NCBI RefSeq assembly: GCF_026788005.1
Contig: NZ_JABEPE010000011.1
Span: 1 to 64,000 of the forward strand
Reading direction: 5' to 3'
DNA length: 64,000 nucleotides
Source of the DNA: Alteromonas sp. a30
Lineage (GTDB): Bacteria > Pseudomonadota > Gammaproteobacteria > Enterobacterales > Alteromonadaceae
Below the pieces are notes generated by a model. It was given only the letters and a program-made list of their open reading frames with translations, had not been told where the DNA came from and searched no databases. The translations under genes and the position numbers were made by a program. Of the stretch, positions 56,512 to 64,000 are shown piece after piece. How positions within the stretch are numbered: the first letter of the stretch is position 1; every line of letters begins with the position of its first letter.

Positions 56512-58158
56512 ATGAGCCTTCTGACACAATCAGAACACTGGCAGCAACTTTCACAGCTTCACGAGCAAATTCAAGCAGAACATATGCGGGACTGGTTTAA
56601 GCAAGATCCCGATAGAGCGCAAAAAATGAGTTTGTCGGCTTGTGGCATCTTCCTTGATTATTCTAAGAACTTGGTCAACCAAGAGGTGATGAGCGCCCTA
56701 CTTGGTTTAGCCCAAGATGCCAACCTTGAAGTAAAACGTGATGCCATGTTTTCCGGTGATAAAATCAATCACACTGAACATCGCTCCGTTTTACACACTG
56801 CCTTAAGAAACTTTTCTGGCGCCCCCGTTTATGAAGACGGCGAAAACGTGATGCCAGAAATAGAAGACTGCCTGACTAAAATGCAGCGCTTTGTTCACGC
56901 TATTCATTCAGGCGATCATCTAGGGTATACCGGCAAACCCATAAAAGATGTGCTCGCTATCGGCATTGGCGGCTCATTCTTAGGCCCGAAAATCATGTCC
57001 GAAGCGTTGAAGCCTTATCAAACCGGCAAAGTAAACGTGCATTTTGTTGCTAATGTAGACGCCTGCCATTTGCAGGATGTGCTTGCCAAAGTTTCTCCTG
57101 AAGAAACTTTGGTAATCATGTCATCGAAGTCGTTTTCCACTCAAGAAACACTGCAAAACACCTTAACAACACGCGAATGGTTTTATCGCTCTGGTGGGCA
57201 AAAGAAAGACGTCGCTCACCATTTTGTTGCGGTTTCTTCCAACATTGAAGCGGCTACCGATTTTGGCATTGCGGAAGACAATGTGTTTCCAATGTGGGAT
57301 TGGGTTGGTGGACGCTATTCCATGTGGTCAGCCATTGGTTTACCTCTGGCACTAAATATTGGATTCGATAACTTTCGGGCATTGCTTGAAGGTGCATTCG
57401 ATATGGACCAACATTTTAGAACCGCACCTCTTGCTGACAATATGCCAGTAATCATGGCTCTACTTGGCATTTGGTATCGCAACTTCTTTAACGCGCAAAG
57501 CTATGTGCTTTTACCCTACTATCATTACTTACGTGGCTTTCCTGCCTACGTACAACAACTTGATATGGAAAGTAATGGCAAACGCATGGCAGGTGAGCAA
57601 GCCGTTGACTACCTAACAGGCCCCATTGTTTGGGGAAGTGAAGGCACAAATGGTCAGCACTCCTTCCATCAGCTTTTACATCAGGGGACGAGCACGATTC
57701 CTGCTGACTTTATGCTTCCACTTAAAGTGCCAAATCAACATCAAGTGCAACATGCTATGCTCGCGTCGAATTGTTTTGCCCAGTCTCAAGCACTCATGCA
57801 AGGCAAGACATTTGACGAAGCCTACGCAGAATTAGTGAATACCTCTCTCACTGATACTCAGAAAGCCTGTTTAGCGAAACATAAAGAAATGTTGGGTAAC
57901 AAACCAAGCAACACCCTGTTATTCCAACAGCTTGATCCAAAAACCCTCGGTTCATTAGTTGCGCTCTATGAACATAAAGTGTTTGTTCAGGGCATTATTT
58001 GGCAGGTCAATTCATTTGATCAATGGGGCGTTGAGTTAGGAAAAGTATTGGGAAATCAAATCTTATCAGAGATTAATAGTGCGAGTGTCACCAAGAGTGA
58101 ATTTGATGCGTCAACCGCACAGTTGATCGACTTATTCAGGCAGTCAACCGAGGAATAA
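56512..58158 (+). CDS. pgi: Glucose-6-phosphate isomerase
   Basis: 548 residues from ATG 56512 with GGGAG upstream; the open frame extends back into tal, but the N terminus [19 protein letters not shown] is the usual one. Interconverts glucose and fructose 6-phosphate. [79 protein letters not shown] and the catalytic Lys region at the C terminus are present. Co-transcribed with tal, which links glycolysis and the pentose phosphate pathway. Confidence 0.97.
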   Translation: MSLLTQSEHWQQLSQLHEQIQAEHMRDWFKQDPDRAQKMSLSACGIFLDYSKNLVNQEVMSALLGLAQDANLEVKRDAMFSGDKINHTEHRSVLHTALRNFSGAPVYEDGENVMPEIEDCLTKMQRFVHAIHSGDHLGYTGKPIKDVLAIGIGGSFLGPKIMSEALKPYQTGKVNVHFVANVDACHLQDVLAKVSPEETLVIMSSKSFSTQETLQNTLTTREWFYRSGGQKKDVAHHFVAVSSNIEAATDFGIAEDNVFPMWDWVGGRYSMWSAIGLPLALNIGFDNFRALLEGAFDMDQHFRTAPLADNMPVIMALLGIWYRNFFNAQSYVLLPYYHYLRGFPAYVQQLDMESNGKRMAGEQAVDYLTGPIVWGSEGTNGQHSFHQLLHQGTSTIPADFMLPLKVPNQHQVQHAMLASNCFAQSQALMQGKTFDEAYAELVNTSLTDTQKACLAKHKEMLGNKPSNTLLFQQLDPKTLGSLVALYEHKVFVQGIIWQVNSFDQWGVELGKVLGNQILSEINSASVTKSEFDASTAQLIDLFRQSTEE

Positions 58159-58364
58159 TACACACTCTAGGGTAAAATAACACTCCTTTTATGGTGCTTT
58201 AGATAAAAAAAGTGATGATTCATTAAAGCGTCAACTTCTGTTAATAAAAAGTTAACAAAAACGCTTTACTTTGCTGCTAGCTATGATAAAAAAAGATTAG
58301 CTTTTCGCGAAGAACGGTAGTCATAAATCACGATTTAAGCCTTTTTTAAAAGAAGGAGAGTGCC

Positions 58365-58541
58365 ATGAGTAAGTCTGATGTGATATCCCATTTGGACCCT
58401 GATACAAACACAGTTAAGTCCAAGAAAAAGAAGCGCATGTGGCGTGAAATTGAAGCGTTGAAAGACAGGTATCGTCTTCGTAAAGAATTACAGGATATTG
58501 ATATTTTTAACGAGTACGAACTCCAAAAAATTGATATTTAA
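58365..58541 (+). CDS. DUF3545 family small protein
   Basis: 58 residues, ATG 58365 with AAGGAGAG upstream, stop TAA 58539-58541. A basic patch SKKKKRMWREIEALKDRYRL followed by RKELQDIDI fits DUF3545, a short family of gammaproteobacteria whose role is unknown. A perfect terminator directly follows, which supports a real gene. Confidence 0.88.
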   Translation: MSKSDVISHLDPDTNTVKSKKKKRMWREIEALKDRYRLRKELQDIDIFNEYELQKIDI

Positions 58542-58544
58542 AAC

Positions 58545-58578
58545 AAAAAGCTCCGGCATTAAATGCTGGAGCTTTTTT
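58545..58578 (+). terminator. Intrinsic terminator after the DUF3545 gene
   Basis: AAAGCTCC / GGAGCTTT stem extended by GCAT/ATGC with one wobble, followed by T's to 58578. Confidence 0.9.
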
Positions 58579-58646
58579 GCTTTATGAAGTGATATTTTAG
58601 CTTTTTACAACAACTCGCTCACACCACACTAATTAAGGCAAATTTT

Positions 58647-59306
58647 TTAAATCTGCCAATTAATAGGAGTTTGGCCTTGTTGTTGCAGAATGCGGTTAGT
58701 TGCAGAAAAATGGCCGCATCCCAGAAAGCCTCGATGTGCAGACAACGGAGATGGATGCGTGGTTTTTAGGATGTGGTGCTTCGAAGTATCAATCATACTG
58801 CCTTTTTTCTGAGCATGACTGCCCCAGAGCAAAAACACGATACCTGAACGATGCTGATTTAATTGCTCTATCACTTTATCAGTGAAGCGTTCCCAACCAA
58901 TTTTTGCATGAGAATGTGCATTACCCTGCTGCACTGTTAGCACGGTGTTCAACAGCAATACCCCTTGTTCAGCCCACGATGTTAAGTGACCATGATTTGG
59001 AGTTTGGAAATCGGTAATGTCTCGGGCCAGTTCTTTATACATATTCATGAGTGAAGGCGGTGTTTTCACACCCGGCAACACCGAAAAGCACAACCCATGC
59101 GCCTGCCCGGGGCCGTGATAAGGATCTTGCCCTAAAATCACCACTTTCACATCGGAGAATTCCGTGTAACGAAATGCGTTAAAAACGTCTTTTTGAGGCG
59201 GGAAAATGACCTTTCCCGCTTCACGCTCTTGCTCTACGAATTGTAAAATTTGCTGGAAGTAAGGTTGCGCTTTTTCTTCACTAAGCGCGTCTTTCCATGT
59301 TTGCAT
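58647..59306 (-). CDS. ung: Uracil-DNA glycosylase
   Basis: 219 residues. Removes uracil from [21 protein letters not shown] (catalytic Asp, about 60-77), [31 protein letters not shown] and [21 protein letters not shown] (active-site His and minor-groove loop) are the family-1 motifs. Length typical. It starts 6 bases after the thrC stop, so it is likely the last gene of the thr operon here. Confidence 0.97.
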   Translation of the reverse strand: MQTWKDALSEEKAQPYFQQILQFVEQEREAGKVIFPPQKDVFNAFRYTEFSDVKVVILGQDPYHGPGQAHGLCFSVLPGVKTPPSLMNMYKELARDITDFQTPNHGHLTSWAEQGVLLLNTVLTVQQGNAHSHAKIGWERFTDKVIEQLNQHRSGIVFLLWGSHAQKKGSMIDTSKHHILKTTHPSPLSAHRGFLGCGHFSATNRILQQQGQTPINWQI

Positions 59307-59312
59307 AATAGC

Positions 59313-60593
59313 CTAAAGGATGTTGAATAAGTGCTGCTTCAATTGCTGATAATCATTAGGTAACGGCACAGACAAACTTTCTTTATCAGCTACCTCAACC
59401 AAAGGTTCTGGCAACGCAATTGGCTGACCTAATACATTTTCAACGGTTTCTCGGAACTTCGCTGGATGTGCGGTTCCAAGGAAAATGCCGGTTTCACCAT
59501 CTTGAAGCTGACTGGTTAGCGCTTTAAAAGCAACAGCCGCGTGAGGCTCACTCACATAACCTTCATTTGCCAGATTTCGCATTGCTAACTGCGTGTAATC
59601 TTCATCGATGGAAACCGCGCTAAGAATATCCTTGTTTAGCATGCCCTTGTCAAATAAGGCTTGAATGCGCGGCCAATTATTCGGCTGACTGACATCCATC
59701 GCATTCGACATGGTTGCCACTGTCGCATTTGGCTTCCATTCACCGCTTGCCCAAAAACGCGGAACCGTATCGTTAAGGTTAGTGGCGGCAACAAAACGTT
59801 TAATGGGTAAACCAAGCATCTTGGCAAACATGGCCGCAGTTAAATTACCAAAGTTACCGCTAGGCACTGAAACTATCGTGTTTTCACGTTGTACTTTATT
59901 TAATTGAGAGAAGGCTTCGAAGTAATAACAAATTTGCGCCATCAAGCGACTAATATTAATGGAGTTTGCCGAATTGAGGTGCAAGCCTTCTCGTACGTCT
60001 TTGTCTTCAAACGCCGTTTTAACCAAATGCTGACACGCATCAAAATCGCTTTCGATGGCGACGGTGTGAATATTACCGCCCAAGGTCGAGAAGAGTTTTT
60101 CTTGTAGCGGCGAGATCTTTCCTTTCGGGAACAAAATCACAACGTCGATATTGTCGATACCATGAAAAGCATGCGCTACAGCAGCCCCTGTATCACCTGA
60201 GGTTGCCGTTAAAATGGTGATCTTCTGCCCTTTTGATAACGTCGACAAACATTGCGCCATAAACCGTGCGCCAAAATCTTTAAACGCTAACGTTGGTCCG
60301 TGGAACAACTCTAAGCAATAAATATGGTCATTTACCGGCGCAAGCGGCGCAGGAAAAACAAAAGCGTTGGCAACCAATTCCGAAATAACGTCTTCGCTTA
60401 GCTCATCACCAATTAGTTGCTGCAACACTTTGGCGCTACGTTCAACAAACGGCATTTCGAGTAAGGTATCGATGTTGTCGAATGGCTTAAATTCACTGGG
60501 GAAATACAGGCCCATGTCTTGGCCTAACCCTTTTTTTACCGCCTGTTCAAAACTAACCTGATCAGAGGGGACTTTTAAATTGTACAAATGCAC
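59313..60593 (-). CDS. thrC: Threonine synthase
   Basis: 426 residues. PLP enzyme converting O-phosphohomoserine to threonine. The N-terminal YNLKVPSDQVSFEQAVKKGLGQDMGLYFPSEF, the PLP Lys in FHGPTLAFKDFGARFMAQ (about 108), TATSGDTGAAVAHAF and SVPSGNFGNLTA are the expected blocks, and the total length equals E. coli ThrC. Three bases separate it from thrB. Followed by ung. Confidence 0.97.
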   Translation of the reverse strand: MHLYNLKVPSDQVSFEQAVKKGLGQDMGLYFPSEFKPFDNIDTLLEMPFVERSAKVLQQLIGDELSEDVISELVANAFVFPAPLAPVNDHIYCLELFHGPTLAFKDFGARFMAQCLSTLSKGQKITILTATSGDTGAAVAHAFHGIDNIDVVILFPKGKISPLQEKLFSTLGGNIHTVAIESDFDACQHLVKTAFEDKDVREGLHLNSANSINISRLMAQICYYFEAFSQLNKVQRENTIVSVPSGNFGNLTAAMFAKMLGLPIKRFVAATNLNDTVPRFWASGEWKPNATVATMSNAMDVSQPNNWPRIQALFDKGMLNKDILSAVSIDEDYTQLAMRNLANEGYVSEPHAAVAFKALTSQLQDGETGIFLGTAHPAKFRETVENVLGQPIALPEPLVEVADKESLSVPLPNDYQQLKQHLFNIL

Positions 60594-60596
60594 GGC

Positions 60597-61544
60597 TTAT
60601 TCCTTCACAATTCTGGACCCTTCAAGGTCCAATTGACAGATGTGACTAAACCCAGCGTCGTTTTGGATATAATGCTGAGCGAGCCAATCGTTTATTATTT
60701 TTGCTTGTGATAAATCATCACAAAGGGCAAACACGGTAGGGCCGGAACCAGAAATGCCAAACGCGCCAGCACCATTTTCTAGCGCAAATGCTTTTGCGTC
60801 ATCAAAACGAGGCAAAAGGGATTTACGATAAGGTTCAGCAATAACGTCTTGAATGACAGTTTGCGCGGTGTGAGCGTCTTGTCGATGCAAGGCATCAACA
60901 AAGATAGCAAGTTGTCTACCGAATTGAATTGTCGTTTGCAAACTTACTTCTTGCGGTAAGATTTTGCGGGCTGCCGAGGTAGAAACATGAACACCGGAAT
61001 AGCAGGCAACCCAATACCACGTATCAATGCTAGGTAATTTGCGAGCCACTTCGTGTTCAAGTTCACTGATAAGCGTTAATCCACCCAAATAACTTGGCGC
61101 AACGTTGTCATAGTGAACACTACCGCTTATTTGCCCTTCCATGACGCCCATCATTTTGAGTAAATCATTTTTGTTGAAAGGAGAATCAAAGAAGGTGTTG
61201 AGTCCAAATAACGCTGCAACAATTGAGCTGGCGCTCGATCCTAAGCCACTACCGATTGGCAAATGCTTATGCAACGTCATGTGAACCGGTCTTGGTGTGA
61301 GCCCACGTGACTTTAAACATTCACTGAAGTGCATGTAACAATGGGTCACGATGTTGTCAGAAATATCAGACGGGAGAACATGTTGAAATCGTCCTGCATA
61401 GTCCAAAGCGTAAGACTCGCTGTCTTGAATTTCGATTTCATCACCTAAATAAGAACCGTCGATTGGGAGTAACGCCGCCCCCAACATATCAAAACCAAGA
61501 CTGACGTTACCAACGGATGCTGGTGCATAGACTTTCAGATACAT
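60597..61544 (-). CDS. thrB: Homoserine kinase
   Basis: 315 residues, GHMP kinase family. Phosphorylates homoserine. N-terminal VYAPASVGNVSLGFDMLGAAL, the ATP loop LPIGSGLGSSASSIVAAL (about 95-112) and the C-terminal GAGAFGISGSGPTVFALCDD are conserved. 138 bases from the thrA stop, a longer gap than usual between thrA and thrB, with no gene in between. Three bases from thrC. Confidence 0.96.
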   Translation of the reverse strand: MYLKVYAPASVGNVSLGFDMLGAALLPIDGSYLGDEIEIQDSESYALDYAGRFQHVLPSDISDNIVTHCYMHFSECLKSRGLTPRPVHMTLHKHLPIGSGLGSSASSIVAALFGLNTFFDSPFNKNDLLKMMGVMEGQISGSVHYDNVAPSYLGGLTLISELEHEVARKLPSIDTWYWVACYSGVHVSTSAARKILPQEVSLQTTIQFGRQLAIFVDALHRQDAHTAQTVIQDVIAEPYRKSLLPRFDDAKAFALENGAGAFGISGSGPTVFALCDDLSQAKIINDWLAQHYIQNDAGFSHICQLDLEGSRIVKE

Positions 61545-61682
61545 TTTAAAGCCTCTGTTTCAAGGGGATATAGGAGAAAAAAGGCTAACACGCCAACACA
61601 TTGAATACAGCGATTTAACGCGTTTACCTGCGGCATTAGCCCCATTTTCACCTCATATTTTATAATTGAACATTAGGGCACG

Positions 61683-64000
61683 TTAAACATGCTTCCACGG
61701 CATAGTACGAAGTACATCAGCAAAGACCCCCGCAGCCGTAACCGCCGCGCCAGCACCATAACCACGAATGACAAATGGCAATGGTTGATAGTAATGGCTA
61801 TGAATGGCCAAGGCATTTTCACCGTCTTTAATTCCATAAAGAGGGTGAGAATCATCCACTTCAACCAATGATACCCGACACTTACCATCTTTAATGCTAC
61901 CCACATAACGCAACACTTTACTCTCACTGCGAAGCTGACTTAAACGTGCATCATACACTGCATCAAGCGCTTTCAAATTATTCATGAAGTCTTCAACGGA
62001 ACCACTAACGTCAAATTCTTCAGGCAAAATAGGATCGATTTCAATGTCGGTTAATTCCATATCCAGCCCGGCCTCGCGCGCCATAATCAGCAGTTTACGA
62101 GCGATGTCCATTCCACTTAAGTCGTCACGCGGGTCAGGCTCGGTATAACCATTCTCCAATGCAATTTGCGTAGCCTCAGAAAGCGCCATGCCATCGTCTA
62201 ACTTGCCAAAAATAAACGATAATGAACCAGAAAGAATACCTTCAAACTGAATCAGCTCATCGCCGGCATAAATGAGCTTTTGAAGATTATCTATAACCGG
62301 TAAACCTGCGCCAACTGTCGTTTCGTACAGGAACTGACGATTAGACGCCTGCGCCACTTCTCTTAGCTTATTGTAGAAACTCATGTTGTTGGTGTTTGCC
62401 TTCTTATTCGGCGTTACAACATGGAAGCCTGAAGTCATAAAATCAATATAAGTATTGGCAATAACCTCACTGGTTGTGCAATCAATTACCACGGGGTTCA
62501 CCAAGCTATGTTCTTGGGTAAACTCACGCAGCTTTGCCACAGACAAGCTTTCTGTGGCTTCGGCTAACATGCTCTCCCAGTCTTCCTGTAAGTCTATTCC
62601 TTCTGACTTCAGCAGGATCTTTTTGCTGTTAGCAATGCCGTAAACGCGCAGTCGAATATGCCTTTCTAGTAAACTTTGCTGCTGTTTGCTAATTTGCCCG
62701 AGCAATTCAGCTCCGACTGTACCGCAGCCCACGACAAAAGCATCAATAGTATGCAAGTTAGAGAAGAAATTCTCATGAATGACTTTCACCGCTTTTTTCG
62801 CTTTCCTATTTTCAACAACCGTAGAAATGGAGCGTTCTGATGACCCTTGAGCAATCGCTACATTGTTAACACGAGCTTGGGCCAGCGCACTAAAGAATTT
62901 TGCCGCCAGACCTTTTGAATGACGCATGCCATCACCAACTAGCGTCACAATCGCAAGATTCTTTTTCACTTCGATTGGTTCTAAAAAGTTATTGGATAAC
63001 TCTAATGCGAACGCATCTTCTAACATCGCCAAAGCACGCTCTTCATCTTTGCCATGCACGCAAAAACTAATGCTGTATTCGCTGGAAGATTGCGTAATTA
63101 AGCTAATCGAGATATTGGCGTTAGAAATCACTTCAAACACTCGACTCGCCATGCCAACCATGCCTTTCATACCCGGCCCAGAGAGGTTAAACATGCTCAT
63201 ATTTTCGAGCAAGGAGATCCCTTTAACTTTACTTTGGCTGCTTGGTTCATGGCTAATAAGCGTACCCGGAGCCTCTGGATTCAATGTGTTTTTAATGAGA
63301 CAAGGAATGGAAAATTGGGCAATGGGACCAATGGTTTTAGGATGCAGCACTTTGGCACCGAAATAAGAAAGCTCCATGGCTTCTTGATACGTCAATTTAT
63401 CGAGGAGAACGGCACCGTCAACTTGATTAGGATCCGCATTGTACACTCCGTCTACATCAGTCCAAATCTCACAAGCTTGAGCATCTAAGCAAGCTGCCAG
63501 AATAGCAGCGGAATAATCTGAACCATTGCGCCCTAACGTCACCTTTTCACCAGCGGCATTTGCTGCCACAAAACCTGGCATAATTAAAACGGTATTGGCA
63601 TCGTAAGAAAAATCTTGGAAACGACTCCGGCTAATTTCTAAATCAGCAATGCTGTCCAGATATTCGCCTTCAGCTAGCACATAGTCAACGGGATCAATAA
63701 TGGCGTTTTTTTGGCCTAAAGCAGATAGAATGGCCGAGAAAAAATTAACGCTGAAATATTCACCCAAACTCATGATTTTGGCTGCAATGGGATCAGGGCA
63801 AACATGCAGCATTTTAATCCCCTGTAAATGCTCTTCCAATTGCGCTAAATGCGTATCAATAAATGTGTGAATTGCCTCTGAATCAAAATCAGACAAAGCA
63901 CCGCTTAATTCATTGGCGATGCCCACGAGCTTTTCGCTCATCTCTTGCAATAACGGAGCGTAATCTTCGCCCGCTTCAGCTTGTTCACATAGCGCAGCTA
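61683..64000 (-). CDS. thrA: Bifunctional aspartokinase I / homoserine dehydrogenase I, partial (N terminus outside window)
   Basis: The frame is open to the right edge of the window, so this is an incomplete gene; a TTG at 63950 is internal. About 772 residues are visible of some 820 expected. Aspartokinase domain: LGRNGSDYSAAILAACL, WTDVDGVYNADPNQV, LSYFGAKVLHP; ACT domains with GPGMKGMVGMASRVFE and ITQSSSEYSISFCV; then homoserine dehydrogenase with NAD site VVGCGTVGAELLGQI, VTPNKKANT, LPVIDNLQKLI and LSGMDIARKLLI. First and third enzymes of the threonine branch. Any leader/attenuator lies beyond the window. Confidence 0.97.
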   Translation of the reverse strand, partial: AALCEQAEAGEDYAPLLQEMSEKLVGIANELSGALSDFDSEAIHTFIDTHLAQLEEHLQGIKMLHVCPDPIAAKIMSLGEYFSVNFFSAILSALGQKNAIIDPVDYVLAEGEYLDSIADLEISRSRFQDFSYDANTVLIMPGFVAANAAGEKVTLGRNGSDYSAAILAACLDAQACEIWTDVDGVYNADPNQVDGAVLLDKLTYQEAMELSYFGAKVLHPKTIGPIAQFSIPCLIKNTLNPEAPGTLISHEPSSQSKVKGISLLENMSMFNLSGPGMKGMVGMASRVFEVISNANISISLITQSSSEYSISFCVHGKDEERALAMLEDAFALELSNNFLEPIEVKKNLAIVTLVGDGMRHSKGLAAKFFSALAQARVNNVAIAQGSSERSISTVVENRKAKKAVKVIHENFFSNLHTIDAFVVGCGTVGAELLGQISKQQQSLLERHIRLRVYGIANSKKILLKSEGIDLQEDWESMLAEATESLSVAKLREFTQEHSLVNPVVIDCTTSEVIANTYIDFMTSGFHVVTPNKKANTNNMSFYNKLREVAQASNRQFLYETTVGAGLPVIDNLQKLIYAGDELIQFEGILSGSLSFIFGKLDDGMALSEATQIALENGYTEPDPRDDLSGMDIARKLLIMAREAGLDMELTDIEIDPILPEEFDVSGSVEDFMNNLKALDAVYDARLSQLRSESKVLRYVGSIKDGKCRVSLVEVDDSHPLYGIKDGENALAIHSHYYQPLPFVIRGYGAGAAVTAAGVFADVLRTMPWKHV

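Noticed and set aside
61545-61682. Small gene between thrA and thrB
   Set aside because: 138 bases with no open frame supported by a start signal; left as intergenic.

Overview
The window reads as a stretch of the main chromosome of an Alteromonadales-like marine gammaproteobacterium; this is an inference from gene content, no search was run. Supporting signs are an E. coli-type SerA, a MetJ-type operator before metK, the gshB-yqgE-ruvX and pilTU/yggS-proC-yggT neighbourhoods, a DUF3545 gene, and a thrABC/yaaA/tal neighbourhood that recalls minute 0 of E. coli. Coding density is high. TTG starts with good ribosome-binding sites occur at gshB, ruvX and pilT. || Layout. 1-5.3 kb: an accessory locus with the end of an FN3-repeat surface protein, a large secreted protein (signal peptide, FN3, transglutaminase-like domain without its cysteine, pretoxin region, C-terminal PD-(D/E)xK-like domain) and a probable Imm49-like immunity gene. 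An internally deleted IS3-family remnant follows (5.33-5.63 kb), then a secreted amidohydrolase. 8.4-13.2 kb: rbsK and a nucleoside hydrolase, then ygfA, rpiA and serA; serA carries a MetJ-box-like operator. 13.6-17.2 kb: a cupredoxin overlapping a GGDEF/EAL protein, then rraA. 17.2-24.4 kb (minus): esterase, DUF481 protein, class I fructose-bisphosphate aldolase, pgk, epd, tkt. 24.8 kb: metK with tandem met boxes. 26.1-30.1 kb (minus): a compact exopolysaccharide export set (beta-barrel, Wza-like, Wzc-like), preceded by a 1.2-kb AT-rich region without genes. 31.3-42.6 kb: DUF1338 protein, collagen-tailed lipoprotein, YhfA-type OsmC protein, M48 lipoprotein, ABC exporter, rsmE, gshB, yqgE, ruvX, TlpA-like protein. 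42.9-49.7 kb: M1-like peptidase, DUF2007 protein, pilU, pilT, yggS, proC, yggT, DUF4426. 50.0-51.4 kb: an overlapping GNAT-PUA-like/ASCH pair that looks acquired. 51.6-64 kb: MscS channel, ohrR/ohr, yaaA, macrodomain protein, tal, pgi, DUF3545, ung, thrC, thrB and a thrA cut by the window end. || How they fit together. A large share of central sugar-phosphate metabolism is here (rbsK, nucleoside hydrolase, rpiA, tkt, tal, pgi, fda, pgk, epd), next to one-carbon, serine and methionine functions (serA, ygfA, metK) and threonine synthesis. The most unusual parts are the toxin/immunity locus, the GNAT/ASCH pair, and two copies of a roughly 100-bp palindromic element (44630-44730 and 49752-49853) that differ by compensatory base-pair changes.
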